NCBI RefSeq assembly: GCF_964355755.1 | Contig: NC_092673.1 | Location: 14,947,001 to 15,011,000, forward strand | Length of the DNA: 64,000 nucleotides | Direction: 5' to 3' | From: Antedon mediterranea | Taxonomy: Eukaryota > Echinodermata > Crinoidea > Comatulida > Antedonidae | Part shown: piece after piece, positions 9,505 to 19,693 of the stretch | How positions within the stretch are numbered: the stretch's first letter is position 1 | Layout: the number at the start of each line of letters is the position of its first letter | Notes under the pieces: model-generated | What the model saw: the letters and a program-made list of their open reading frames with translations, nothing else | Told to the model about the DNA's origin: nothing | The model's database searches: none | Made by a program: the position numbers and the translations under genes

Positions 9505-11135
9505 ATAATGTTGGTTAAAGTTTATTTTCGGTACTGTCAAATTTTTTGAGATTTTAAACTACTGTATATATTTTATCACATCAATACTGGTGACAATATG
9601 AAGATTAATAAAATATCTACTGGTTTCGTGCAATTGTATATATTGGGAACTAGCTCAGATGGTAGAGCGCTCACTTCGCATTTGAGAGGTACCGGGATAA
9701 ATGCCCGGGTTCTCCAATAATGTTGGTTAAAGTTTATTATCGTTACCGTTACATTTTTTTGATGAGATTTTTAACTAATGTATATATTTCATCGTATTAA
9801 TACTGGTGACAATATGAACAGTAACAAAATAGCTACAGTATTCGTGTAATTGTATAGATGGGGAACTAGCTCAGATGGTAGAGCGCTCACTTTGCATGTG
9901 AGAGGTACCAGGATCAATACCCGGGTTCTCCAATAATGTTGGTTAAAGTTTATTACCGGTACTGTTACATTTTTTTGATGAGATTTTTAAATAATGTATA
10001 TATTTCATCGTAATAATACTGGTGACAATATGAACAGTAACAAAATAGCTACTGGATTCGTGTAATTGTATAGATGGGGAACTAGCTCAGATGGTAGAGC
10101 GCTCGCTTAGCATGTTAGAGGTACCGGGATCAATGCCCGCGTTCTCCAATAATGTTGGTTAAAGTTTATTTTCGGTACTGTCAAATTTTTTGAGATTTTA
10201 AACTACTGTATATATTTTATCGCATCAATACTGGTGACAATATGAAGATTAATAAAATATCTACTGGTTTCGTGCAATTGTATATATTGGGAACTAGCTC
10301 AGATGGTAGAGCGCTCACTTCGCATTTCAGACGTACCGTGATAAATGCCCGGGTTCTCCAATAATGTTGGTTAAAGTTTATTATCGTTACCGTTACATTT
10401 TTTTGATGAGATTTTTAACTAATGTATATATTTCATCGTAATAATACTGGTGACAATATGAACAGTAACAAAATAGCTACAGGATTCGTGTAATTGTATA
10501 GATGGGGAACTAGCTCAGATGGTAGAGCGCTCGCTTAGCATGTGAGATGTACCGGGTTCTCCAATAATGTTGGTTAAAGTTTATTTCCGGTACTGTAAAA
10601 TTTTTTGAGATTTTAAACTACCGTATATATTTTATCGCATCAATACTGGTGACAATAATGAAGATTAATAAAATATCTACTGGTTTCGTGCAATTGTATA
10701 TATTGGGAAGTAGCTCAGATGGTAGATCGCTCGCTTCGCATTTGAGAGGTACCGGGATCAATGCCCGGGTTCTCCAGTAATGTTGGTTAAAGTTTATTAT
10801 CGTTACCGTTACATTTTTTTGATGAGATTTTTAACTAATGTATTTATTTCATCGTAATAATACTGGTGACAATATGAACAGTAACAAAATAGCTACTGGA
10901 TTCGTGTAATTGTATAGATGGGGAACTAGCTCAGATTGTAGAGCGCTCACTTCGCATTTGAGAGGTACCGGGATAAATGCCCGGGTTCTCCAATAATGTT
11001 GGTTAAAGTTTATTATCGTTACCGTTACATTTTTTTGATGAGATTTTTAACTAATGTATATATTTCATCGTCATAATACTGGTGACAATATGAACAGTAA
11101 CAAAATAGCTACAGGATTCGTGTAATTGTATAGAT

Positions 11136-11208
11136 GGGGAACTAGCTCAGATGGTAGAGCGCTCGCTTTGCATGTGAGAGGTACCGGGATCAATGCCCGG
11201 GTTCTCCA
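11136..11208 (+). tRNA. tRNA-Ala (TGC)
   Basis: Clean copy; duplicate partner of 7240-7312. It is followed by a 60-nt-class unit (11352) that the earlier block lacks. Confidence 0.92.
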
Positions 11209-12019
11209 ATAATGTTGGTTAAAGTTTATTACCGGTACTGTTACATTTTTTTTATGAGATTTTTAACTACTATATATATTTTATCGCAACAATACTGGTG
11301 ACAATATGAAAAATAACAAAATAGCTACTGGATTCGTGTAATTGTATAGATGGGGAACTAGCTCAGATGGTAGAGCGCTCGCTTAGCATGTGAGATGTAC
11401 CGGGTTCTCCAATAATGTTGATTAAAGTTTATTTCCGGTACTGTCAAATTTTTTGAGATTTTAAACTACTGTATATATTTTATCGCATCAATACTGGTGA
11501 CAATATGAAGATTAATAAAATATCTACTGGTTTCGTGCCATTGTATACATATATGGGGAACTAGCTCAGATGGTAGAGCGCTCGCTTTGCATGTGAGAGG
11601 TACCGTGATCAATGCCCGGGTTCTCCAATAATGTTGGTTAAAGTTTATTACCGGTATTGTTACATTTTTTTGCTGAGATTTTTAACTAATGTATATATTT
11701 CATTGTAATAATACTGGTTACAATATGAACAGTAACAAAATAGCTACTGGATTCGTGTAATTGTATAGATGGGGAACTAGCTCAGATGGTAGAGCGCTCG
11801 CTTTGCATGTGAGAGGTACCGGGATCAATGCCGGGGTTCTCCAATAATGTTGGTTAAAGTTTATTACCGGTACTGTTACATTTTTTTGATGAGATTTTTA
11901 ACTACTAAATATATTTTATCGTAATAATTTTTAACTAATGTATTTATTTCATCGTAATAATATTGGTGACAATATGAACAGTAACAAAATAGCTACTGGA
12001 TTCGTGTAATTGTATAGAT

Positions 12020-12092
12020 GGGGAACTAGCTCAGATGGTAGAGCGCTCGCTTTGCATGTGAGAGGTACCGGGATCAATGCCCGGGTTCTCCA
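12020..12092 (+). tRNA. tRNA-Ala (TGC)
   Basis: Clean copy; duplicate partner of 7925-7997, preceded by the same internally duplicated spacer. Confidence 0.92.
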
Positions 12093-12667
12093 ATAATGTT
12101 GGTTAAAGTTTATTTTCGGTAATGTTACATTTTTGCCTGAGATTTGTAACTACTATATATATTTTATCGCAACAATACTGGTGAAAATATGAACAGTAAT
12201 AATAGTTACTGGTTTCTTGTAATTCTACATACGGGGAACTAGCTCAGACGGTAGAGCGTTCGCTTAGCATATGAGAGGTACCGTGATCATGAATGCCCGG
12301 GTTCTCCAATAACGTTGGTTAAAGTTTATTTCCGTTACTGTTACATTTTTTTGCTGAGATTTTTAACTAATGTATATATTTCATCGTAATAATACTGGTG
12401 ACAATATGAACAGTAACAAAATAGCTACTGGATTCGTGTAATTGTATAGATGGTGAACTAGCTCAGATTGTAGAGCGCTCACTTCGCATTTGAGAGGTAC
12501 CGGGATAAATGCCCGGGTTCTCCAATAATGTTGGTTAAAGTTTATTATCGTTACCGTTACATTTTTTTGATGAGATTTTTAACTAATGTATATATTTCAT
12601 CGTCATAATACTGGTGACAATATGAACAGTAACAAAATAGCTACAGGATTCGTGTAATTGTATAGAT

Positions 12668-12740
12668 GGGGAACTAGCTCAGATGGTAGAGCGCTCGCTT
12701 TGCATGTGAGAGGTACCGGGATCAATGCCCGGGTTCTCCA
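12668..12740 (+). tRNA. tRNA-Ala (TGC)
   Basis: Clean copy; duplicate partner of 8573-8645. Confidence 0.92.
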
Positions 12741-13551
12741 ATAATGTTGGTTAAAGTTTATTACCGGTACTGTTACATTTTTTTTATGAGATTTTTAACT
12801 ACTATATATATTTTATCGCAACAATACTGGTGACAATATGAAAAATAACAAAATAGCTACTGGATTCGTGTAATTGTATAGATGGGGAACTAGCTCAGAT
12901 GGTAGAGCGCTCGCTTAGCATGTGAGATGTACCGGGTTCTCCAATAATGTTGGTTAAAGTTTATTTCCGGTACTGTCAAATTTTTTGAGATTTTAAACTA
13001 CTGTATATATTTTATCGCATCAATACTGGTGACAATATGAAGATTAATAAAATATCTACTGGTTTCGTGCAATTGTATACATATATGGGGAACTAGCTCA
13101 GATGGTAGAGCGCTCGCTTTGCATGTGAGAGGTACCGTGATCAATGCCCGGGTTCTCCAATAATGTTGGTTAAAGTTTATTACCGGTATTGTTACATTTT
13201 TTTGCTGAGATTTTTAACTAATGTATATATTTCATTGTAATAATACTGGTTACAATATGAACAGTAACAAAATAGCTACTGGATTCGTGTAATTGTATAG
13301 ATGGGGAACTAGCTCAGATGGTAGAGCGCTCGCTTTGCATGTTAGAGGTACCGGGATCAATGCCGGGGTTCTCCAATAATGTTGGTTAAAGTTTATTACC
13401 GGTACTGTTACATTTTTTTGATGAGATTTTTAACTACTAAATATATTTCATCGTAATAATTTTTAACTAATGTATTTATTTCATCGTAATAATACTGGTG
13501 ACAATATGAACAGTAACAAAATAGCTACTGGATTCGTGTAATTGTATAGAT

Positions 13552-13624
13552 GGGGAACTAGCTCAGATGGTAGAGCGCTCGCTTTGCATGTGAGAGGTAC
13601 CGGGATCAATGCCCGGGTTCTCCA
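13552..13624 (+). tRNA. tRNA-Ala (TGC)
   Basis: Clean copy, type A leader; the next unit (13765) is the 76-nt AGC class. Confidence 0.92.
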
Positions 13625-13979
13625 ATAATGTTGGTTAAAGTTTATTTTCGGTAATGTTACATTTTTGCCTGAGATTTTTAACTACTATATATATTTTATC
13701 GCAACAATACTGGTGAAAATATGAACAGTAATAATAGTTACTGGTTTCTTGTAATTCTACATACGGGGAACTAGCTCAGACGGTAGAGCGTTCGCTTAGC
13801 ATATGAGAGGTACCGTGATCATGAATGCCCGGGTTCTCCAATAACGTTGGTTAAAGTTTATTTCCGTTACTGTTACATTTTTTGAGATTTTTAACTACTG
13901 TATATATTTCATCGCAACAATACTGGTGACAATATGAACAGTAACAAAATAGCTACTGGATTCGTGTAATTGTATAGAT

Positions 13980-14052
13980 GGGGAACTAGCTCAGATGGTA
14001 GAGCGCTCGCTTAGCATGTGAGAGGTACCGGGATCAATGCCCGGGTTCTCCA
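13980..14052 (+). tRNA. tRNA-Ala (AGC)
   Basis: Clean copy near the array 1 end; followed by the CGC C56A unit at 14192. Confidence 0.92.
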
Positions 14053-14407
14053 ATAATGTTGGTTAAAGTTTATTTTCGGTACTGTCAAATTTTTTGAGAT
14101 TTTAAACTACTGTATATATTTTATCGCATCAATACTGGTGACAATATGAAGATTAATAAAATATCTACTGGTTTCGTGCAATTGTATATATTGGGAACTA
14201 GCTCAGATGGTAGAGCGCTCACTTCGCATTTGAGAGGTACCGGGATAAATGCCCGGGTTCTCCAATAATGTTGGTTAAAGTTTATTATCGTTACCGTTAC
14301 ATTTTTTTGATGAGATTTTTAACTAATGTATATATTTCATCGTAATAATACTGGTGACAATATGAACAGTAACAAAATAGCTACAGTATTCGTGTAATTG
14401 TATAGAT

Positions 14408-14480
14408 GGGGAACTAGCTCAGATGGTAGAGCGCTCGCTTTGCATGTGAGAGGTACCGGGATCAATGCCCGGGTTCTCCA
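14408..14480 (+). tRNA. tRNA-Ala (TGC), last gene before LINE copy 1
   Basis: Clean copy. Its downstream spacer runs to AACAAAATAGC and then meets the LINE T-run at 14598. Confidence 0.92.
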
Positions 14481-14607
14481 ATAATGTTGGTTAAAGTTTA
14501 TTACCGGTACTGTTACATTTTTTTGATGAGATTTTTAACTACTATATATATTTTATCGCAACAATACTGGTGACAATATGAAAAATAACAAAATAGCTTT
14601 TTTTTTT

Positions 14608-14873
14608 CTCTTTTGTGGCGCAAACACCACTTTTATTCACATTCATATTATCTCATATTACATAAAATCGTATTATTTAACTTGTAAATGTCGTTACAGT
14701 TCATAAGTAACATTTTTACATATATGAATTCTGTATTACTCCTTTTTTCATTAATTTTCTTATATTTTGTTTTACACTTGACAGGATCATCATTATCATC
14801 TATCCCGTTTTAAAATAGTTCACACATTTTCATTTGTTTGTTTTCATTTTACAACCCGGATTATACAATATAT
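14608..14873 (-). other. LINE copy 1 3' UTR
   Basis: Non-coding, nearly identical to 63161-63440, and adjoining the terminal A-run. It contains a T-rich stretch and the phrase GTGGCGCAAACACC beside the A10. No polyadenylation signal stands out. Confidence 0.8.
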
Positions 14874-16177
14874 TTATATACATGATAAAAAAAACCAATA
14901 ATAGCTCAGTACTACCAGTTTCCTCCAATATTTTTGAATAAATCTATAACTAAAAAACAAATGATTTTCATTTTCAATTTCTCCACATTTGTCACACGTT
15001 TGTGTTACCTTAACTTTCCACTGATACAGCCGTTTGTTGGTAGGCAGTATTCTATGTAACATCTTATAATTGAATTATGCTAGTTTCTTATCTTTCATTT
15101 TACATACTTTCCGTAACCAAGAAGTTTTCAAATCAATGTTGTTATCATTGAAGTACTCTTCCCATTTTAGTTGTGACATTGGAATAATGAAATATTCTTT
15201 CACAAACCATGAGTATATTAGTTTAGTAGTATTAATCTCATACTTGGTCCCAACTAATTCATCATTATCATCACAATTGAAAATATCTACCTCCTTAATA
15301 ATACGTTTCCATTGAATTGGTATTGCCTTAATAATGCACAAATACTCATTTAACCAGTTTGTTTTACATTGTAGTTTCACCAGTATTTCGTTTGATGTTA
15401 AAAAAGTGTTCTTATTAACAATGTCTTTAATACTGATAATGCCACTGTCAATCCAATGCTTGTAGAAAAGCGATTTTTTTTTTAGTTTAACGTAGTGGTT
15501 TCCCCACAGTTGGTCATTCATTATATCGTTATAAGTTTCAGGTTTTTTTTTAGAGATTCTGTTATAATTTATGTAGGCTTTTATCATATTTTTGTAAAAC
15601 AGTGGAATTTTATCAGAATTAACATCAATAATGTTATAACATGACATATTAAGTAAAACATTAACATCACATATTTTTTTAATATAATACATTGGAATAT
15701 TTTTCCATTTAGCACCATCATCATTCATAATTCTTTTTAACCAGCCACACATGAGTGCGTTAACATGAAGAGTAAAATCAGGCATTTTAATGCCTCCCAT
15801 CTCAACATCACCAATTAGAGTTTTTCTTTTTATCTTTTCCATTTTTTTGTTCCAAATAAAATTATATATTAGATTTGTAACTTGTGTATATACATATTTT
15901 GGAACATCAGTGATATTTGCAGCATATGTTAATTTAGATAGTGCAAGACTTTTTAGGATTATTATTCTACCAAAAATTGAGAGATTTCTAGCATTCCATT
16001 GTTTTAAAGTCTTTTCTAGCTCTATTAATTTAACATCCCAGTTTTTTTCTGGTACATTCTTCTGTATTATACCCTACATATATGCCTAAAATTTTGATCA
16101 GGTGTTTTACCCAATTTAATTCTAAAGGTCTATCTATTCTGTTCTTCCATTTACCAATCCAAAAAGCATTGGTTTTT
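14874..16177 (-). pseudogene. LINE ORF2 fragment: C-terminal region with zf-RVT knuckle
   Basis: Resumes exactly where the RT fragment stops: KTNAFWIGKWKNR, then LNWVKHLIKILGIY, both typical of L1/Tx1 ORF2. Lesions: a one-base shift in the A7 run at about 16041-16047, after which NWDVKLIELEKTLKQWNARN continues in another frame; an in-frame TAA at 15075-15077 between KDKKLA and FNYKMLHRIL; and Cys to Tyr in the zinc knuckle (CDKC...HLFFSYRF, where copy 2 has HLFFSCRF). Compared with copy 2, about 330 bp of coding end and 3' UTR are deleted at about 14917. Clearly non-functional. Confidence 0.88.
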
Positions 16178-16445
16178 ACTCGAGGTACCCGAGTCTAGGA
16201 CTTACTCATTTTCTCCTCTTCTTCCTCCATCTGGACACTATTGAGTAAAAAGTGCGATTTTTAAAGTACTACTCCTCCCTTATTCGTTGTAGTATTGAGC
16301 TGGGATTTGGCATGAACATACTACAGGGACATGTCCTCAAAGCTATAGAGCCGGATTTTTAATTTTTTGTTAATTAATTTGTTTAATTAAGAATCCACAA
16401 TGTGTGACACACACCACAGCGTTATGTAGTTATATGGTTATATGC

Positions 16446-16518
16446 GGATTCTTGGCGTAGTGGTTATCACGTTTGCTTAACACGCAGAAGGTACCTGGTT
16501 CGAGCCCGGACGAAACCT
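16446..16518 (+). pseudogene. tRNA-Val-like (AAC), unit A gene 1
   Basis: Anticodon arm TTTGC TTAACAC GCAGA pairs and reads AAC. D arm GCGTAGTGGTTATCAC and T loop TTCGAGC are Val-like. The acceptor GGATTCT against CGAAACC has two or three mismatches and the T stem one, so it is probably inactive. A T8 run follows immediately. Confidence 0.6.
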
Positions 16519-16731
16519 TTTTTTTAAACGTTATGGTGAAAAGTACTCTATACGCAATATGATAATTATACACAGTATATCTTATTTTTATTATTTTTTT
16601 AAATACTTATTTTGTGTAATCGGTAATTATCACTTTTACACATGTTTATTTTTCTTTGTGCTTATTACCATATTTATTTGTAATTTAAATGGATTAAAAA
16701 ACTTTCTGTAACCCACATTTTTAGTGTAAGT

Positions 16732-16804
16732 GGTTTTCGTAGTGTAGTGGTTGTCAAGTCTGCTTAACACGCAGAAGGTCCCGGTTCGAGCCTTGGCGAA
16801 ACCT
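16732..16804 (+). tRNA. tRNA-Val-like (AAC), unit A gene 2
   Basis: Anticodon arm TCTGC TTAACAC GCAGA is perfect. Acceptor GGTTTTCG has one extra T relative to the gene at 17248 but can pair with CGAAACC apart from a bulge. The T stem has two weak pairs (CCTTGG). Possibly degenerate. Confidence 0.6.
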
Positions 16805-16965
16805 CGGGTTTCTTTTACTTTATGGTGAAATAACTGTATACGTCTGTATACAGCTTCTTTCGCTGTACCCCGAGTATTGCACATTCGTGCTTTTTTGTTA
16901 ATTAATTTGTTTAATTAAGAAGCCACAATGTGTGACACACACCACAGCGTTATGTAGTTATATGC

Positions 16966-17038
16966 GGCTTCTTGGCGTAGTGGTTATCACGTTTGCTCAA
17001 TACGCAGAAGGTACCTGGTTCGAGCCCGGGCTAAACCT
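16966..17038 (+). pseudogene. tRNA-Val-like with altered anticodon (AAT), unit B gene 1
   Basis: Counterpart of 16446. The anticodon loop is TCAATAC: U33 is lost to C and the anticodon becomes AAT. The acceptor 3' strand is CTAAACC. Very likely a pseudogene. Confidence 0.65.
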
Positions 17039-17247
17039 TTTTTTTAAAACTTTATGGTGAAAAGTACTGTATACGCAATATGATAATTATACACAGTATA
17101 TCTTATTATTATTTTTTAAAATACTTATTTTGTGTAATCGGTAATTATCACTTTTACACATGTTTATTTTGCTTTGTGCTTATTACCATTTATTTGTAAT
17201 TTAAATGGATTAAAAAACTTTCTGTAACCCACAATTTTAATGTAAGA

Positions 17248-17320
17248 GGTTTCGTAGTGTAGTCGTTGTCAAGTCTGCTTAACACGCAGAAGGTCCCGGT
17301 TCGAGCCCTGGCGAAACCTA
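17248..17320 (+). tRNA. tRNA-Val (AAC), unit B gene 2
   Basis: Best-preserved of the four. Acceptor GGTTTCG/CGAAACC pairs over all 7 bp and the anticodon arm TCTGC/GCAGA is perfect. D arm is GTGTAGTCGTTGTCAAG. T arm CCCGG TTCGAGC CCTGG has one mismatch. A T5 run follows within three bases. It could be transcribed. Confidence 0.72.
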
Positions 17321-17399
17321 TTTTTCTTTAACTTTCTAACTGTATACGTCTGTATACAGCTTCTTTCGCTGTACCCCGAGTATTGCACATTCGTGCTTG

Positions 17400-18364
17400 T
17401 TTTTTTTATTTAGTGTCATTCCAGATACTTCACAAAAACGTTCAATTACACTGACTGCTGACTTAATACTTTTGTCATTACCAACATACAAAACAGTATC
17501 ATCGGCTAATTGGCTTATTCTAGCTTCTATGTTATTTTCATTATTTGGAAGTTTAATACCCTTATAGTCATCTTTGTTTCTTATTCTAAATGCCATTACT
17601 TCAACCACTAAAATGAATAACAGACCAGATAGAGGACAACCTTGTCTAATACCTCTTTCCATTTTAAAATTGTTTGAAACCCAACCATTGTTAACTGTGA
17701 CACATTCAACGTTATTGTATAATACTTTTACCCAGTTACAAAAGAACATTCCAAAGTTAAACTTTTCTAGAACATTGAATATAAAATCTCTACTAATAGA
17801 GTCAAAAGCCTTCTTAAAATCTACGGTAATTATTGCCCCTTCGATATCATTACACTCTGTATAATAAAGCAGGTCTTCTATTAACCGAATGTTTTCACCA
17901 GCGAAACGGCCTTTTATATAACCTTTTTGGTCTGAACTTACTATTGATTTAATAACCATTTTAAGTCTGTTACTTAATACATGTGCAAGAATTTTGTAAT
18001 CGGTGTTTAAGAGGGTAATGGGACGCCAATTATTCAAATTTTCTCTTTCTCCATCCTTGAACAAAATGGTGATTACACGTCGTTTTTGCGAAAAGGATAA
18101 TTCTTGAGAATTATAACTTTCATTTAACGCATCGCAAATCAAATGTTTAATATTATTCCAAAAGAACACATAAAATTCAACACTTAGACCATCCGATCCA
18201 GGTGTTTTATTTTTTTCCATCATTGAAATGGCCTTTTTACATTCATCAATAGTGACGTAACCTTCACAATTTTCTTTTTCTATTTCTGAAAGCTTGTTTA
18301 TAATAGAATTACAAGGGTATTTATTAATTTTTCCAGGGTTTATAACATTTTTTGCGTATAAACC
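17400..18364 (-). pseudogene. LINE ORF2 fragment: reverse transcriptase core
   Basis: Open frame, of which 17336-18223 is the longest Met-initiated part (295 aa). The frame has no stop upstream to 18364, so that Met is not the real start. Motifs in that ORF: TPGSDGLSVEFY (residues 7-18), NWRPITLLNTDYKILAHVLSNRL (about 65-87), catalytic Asp in VDFKKAFDSISRDF (D135), GIRQGCPLSGLLF (191-203), and the catalytic LADD box (239-242). GMTLNKK at 268-274 is the expected thumb motif. Residues after about 275 come from the inserted element. All catalytic residues are present, so this part decayed little; the gene was destroyed by truncation and insertion. Confidence 0.9.
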
Positions 18365-18465
18365 TTTTGAAGATTTTAAACTACTGTATATATTTTATCT
18401 CAAAAATACTGGTGACAATATGAAGATTAATAAAATAGTTACTGGTTTCGTGCAATTGTATATAT

Positions 18466-18538
18466 GGGGGAATAGCTCAGATGTTAGAGCGCTCGCTTAG
18501 CATGTGAGAGGTACCGGGATCAATGCCCGTGTTCTCCA
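18466..18538 (+). tRNA. tRNA-Ala (AGC), variant
   Basis: Acceptor GGGGGAA loses the pair at position 7, D loop is ATGTTAG, and T stem ends CCCGT (outer mismatch). Borderline gene or pseudogene. Confidence 0.6.
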
Positions 18539-18689
18539 ATAATGTTGGTTAAAGTTTATTTCCGGTATTGTTACATTCTTGGCTTAGATTTTTAACTACT
18601 AGGCCTATATATAATTTTATCGCAAATATACTGGTGACAATATGAAGATTAATCAAATATCTACTGGTTTTGTGCAGTATTGTATATAT

Positions 18690-18762
18690 GGGGAACTAGC
18701 TCAGATGGTAGAGCGCTCGCTTAGCATGTGAGAGGTACCGGGATCAATGCTCAGGTTCTCCA
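18690..18762 (+). tRNA. tRNA-Ala (AGC)
   Basis: Acceptor, D and anticodon arms are consensus. The T-arm 3' strand is CTCAG instead of CCCGG, giving a T-stem mismatch. Type B leader. Confidence 0.7.
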
Positions 18763-18804
18763 ATAATGTTGGTTAAAGTTTATTTCCGGTACTGTTACAT
18801 TTTT

Positions 18805-19693
18805 CGCGCCGCGGCTCTAGCCAGCTATGTCCCAGGAGGACACATTCATTAATAAGCTGTTTCATAGCGGTAGCTTTAGTATCTAAGGCTGACAGTTTTG
18901 TGAATTTGGAAACTCGACTATGATTTATAGGTAGCTGCTGGACCCAAAAAACGTCTGGGAGAAGAGAGTCTATATGAAAGCCTTGCTGATAATACAGTAT
19001 TATTGAGATGTAGACGGAAATCTGTGAAATCTTGTTCAATAAATAATAACTTCGTTTTTGCTGTCAACCAGGCCGGTATATAATAAGTCACTGTCAAACA
19101 ATCATTCGATAATGGTCAAAACTTTATTTTGGCTCTGTCAACATAAAGGGATGTATTTACAATGACTTTCTTTTGACTGTCAATCTAGGCCAATGTTATA
19201 ATAATACGCCGTCAGATATTAAATCATTGAAACAGTCCTGGTAAATTTTTTTTTGGTTATCAGATGCCGTGGGGGGCTCAATCAATTATCGTCAGAAGGT
19301 GAAAAATCAGTCTAGGTAGCAGCAGCAGATTATTAGTATAGGAACGCCTGCTCCATTAATTAATCCAGAAAAAGGTTTGTACATTATTTATTTGTTTATT
19401 AGCCTTCTCCTAACACAATTATATTTTCTTTAAAAAAAGGTTTTATAAGTGGTTTCAACATTTATGATAGTAATGTCACAGTTCTGTGTCTGGACGCAAG
19501 TTCATAGACCTACTAGTTATATTATTCATATTAACTGATACTTACTCTTCATTTACCGTAAAGTTCAGTTTTAATGAAATATATAATATAAATTGGCTTC
19601 GTAACAATTAATTAGTGTTGAAAAGGTTAGTTTTTTTGTGATAGGTGAAAATGACATGTAACTTCGTAATTAATTTATTTTTTTTTGTATAAA
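18805..19693. other. Unassigned AT-rich sequence
   Basis: No recognised gene. A minus-strand frame at 18773-19039 encodes ...LPINHSRVSKFTKLSALDTKATAMKQL..., which looks protein-like but matches no family I can name and overlaps array spacer at its 3' end; it could be a decayed transposon fragment. Two loosely related copies of a CTGTCAA...AGGCC...TATAATAA segment lie near 19060 and 19178, suggesting an old ~120-bp duplication. Confidence 0.5.

Larger units (their letters stand above)
2336..14597 (+). repeat. tRNA-Ala tandem array 1 (57 units)
   Basis: Head-to-tail units of about 215 bp, each a tRNA-Ala gene or pseudogene plus AT-rich spacer. Gene body in order: acceptor GGGGAAC/GTTCTCC with the G3:U70 alanine identity pair; D arm AGCTCAGATGGTAGAGC (A box); anticodon arm CTCGC/GTGAG with loop TTNGCAT; variable AGGTA; T arm CCGGG/CCCGG with loop ATCAATG (B box GGGATCAATGCCC); discriminator A. 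No CCA is encoded, as expected in eukaryotes. Spacers carry a T5-T8 run about 38 nt downstream. Three leader types occur: A ends GTGTAATTGTATAGAT, B ends GTGCAATTGTATATAT, C ends TTGTAATTCTACATAC. All genes lie on the plus strand. An internal ~3.9-4.1-kb duplication links about 4950-8850 with about 8850-12900. Confidence 0.97.
16178..17399. mobile_element. Insertion into LINE carrying two tandem tRNA-Val dimers
   Basis: Splits the LINE inside an A-run (minus-strand AATAAAAAAAAC), so any target-site duplication is hidden in poly-A. It opens with a near-palindrome (ACTCGAGGTACCCGAGT) and about 180 bp of non-coding sequence. Two tandem units of 528 and about 508 bp follow, starting at 16363 and 16891. 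Each has TTAATTAATTTG, a tRNA-Val-like gene, spacer, a second tRNA-Val-like gene, and an end reading ATTGCACATTCGTGC. It may be a tRNA-derived SINE-like composite or a displaced tRNA-Val cluster. Confidence 0.8.
14598..18364 (-). mobile_element. LINE copy 1 (L1/Tx1-like non-LTR retrotransposon), 5'-truncated and broken
   Basis: Read on the minus strand, this is the 3' two-thirds of a LINE ORF2, then a 3' UTR and a terminal A10 (the T10 at 14598-14607). No endonuclease region remains: reverse transcriptase sequence runs open to about 18364 and then abuts array spacer, the usual result of 5' truncation during target-primed reverse transcription. It is interrupted at about 16178-17399 by a tRNA-Val-bearing insertion. 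The 3' junction lies in a tRNA spacer, just after AACAAAATAGC, exactly as in the copy at 63151. No RNase H domain is visible, which fits the L1/Tx1 group. Confidence 0.9.
18365..18804 (+). repeat. tRNA-Ala array remnant between LINE copy 1 and the interlude
   Basis: Two units in the array orientation. The spacer words ATTCTTGGCTTAG and TTTTGTGCAGTATTG match 24600-25230 in array 2, not array 1, so the LINE copy separates array families that are not adjacent elsewhere. Similarity ends after TGTTACATTTTT at about 18804. Confidence 0.9.

Noticed and set aside
2336-14597. Hammerhead ribozyme in the array spacer (CTGGTGACAATATGAA)
   Set aside because: It has CTGGTGA instead of CTGATGA and no GAAA closing a stem II.
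15070-15315. Plus-strand frames at 15070-15315, 15790-16089 and 17574-17864 as genes
   Set aside because: They are antisense shadows of the minus-strand LINE ORF2, whose translations carry recognisable reverse transcriptase and zinc-knuckle motifs.
16636-16884. 82-aa minus-strand frame in the tRNA-Val cassette
   Set aside because: It reads through a tRNA-Val-like gene and AT-rich spacer; no protein-like features.
14598-18364. Retroviral or LTR-element origin for the reverse transcriptase
   Set aside because: There are no LTRs, protease, integrase or RNase H. Motif order (LADD box, FWIG, LGIY, CxxC-H-C knuckle) and a terminal A-run indicate a non-LTR LINE.
18773-19039. Minus-strand 88-aa frame as a gene
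   Set aside because: Part of it is array spacer, no domain is recognisable and there is no supporting context. Mentioned only as a possible decayed fragment.
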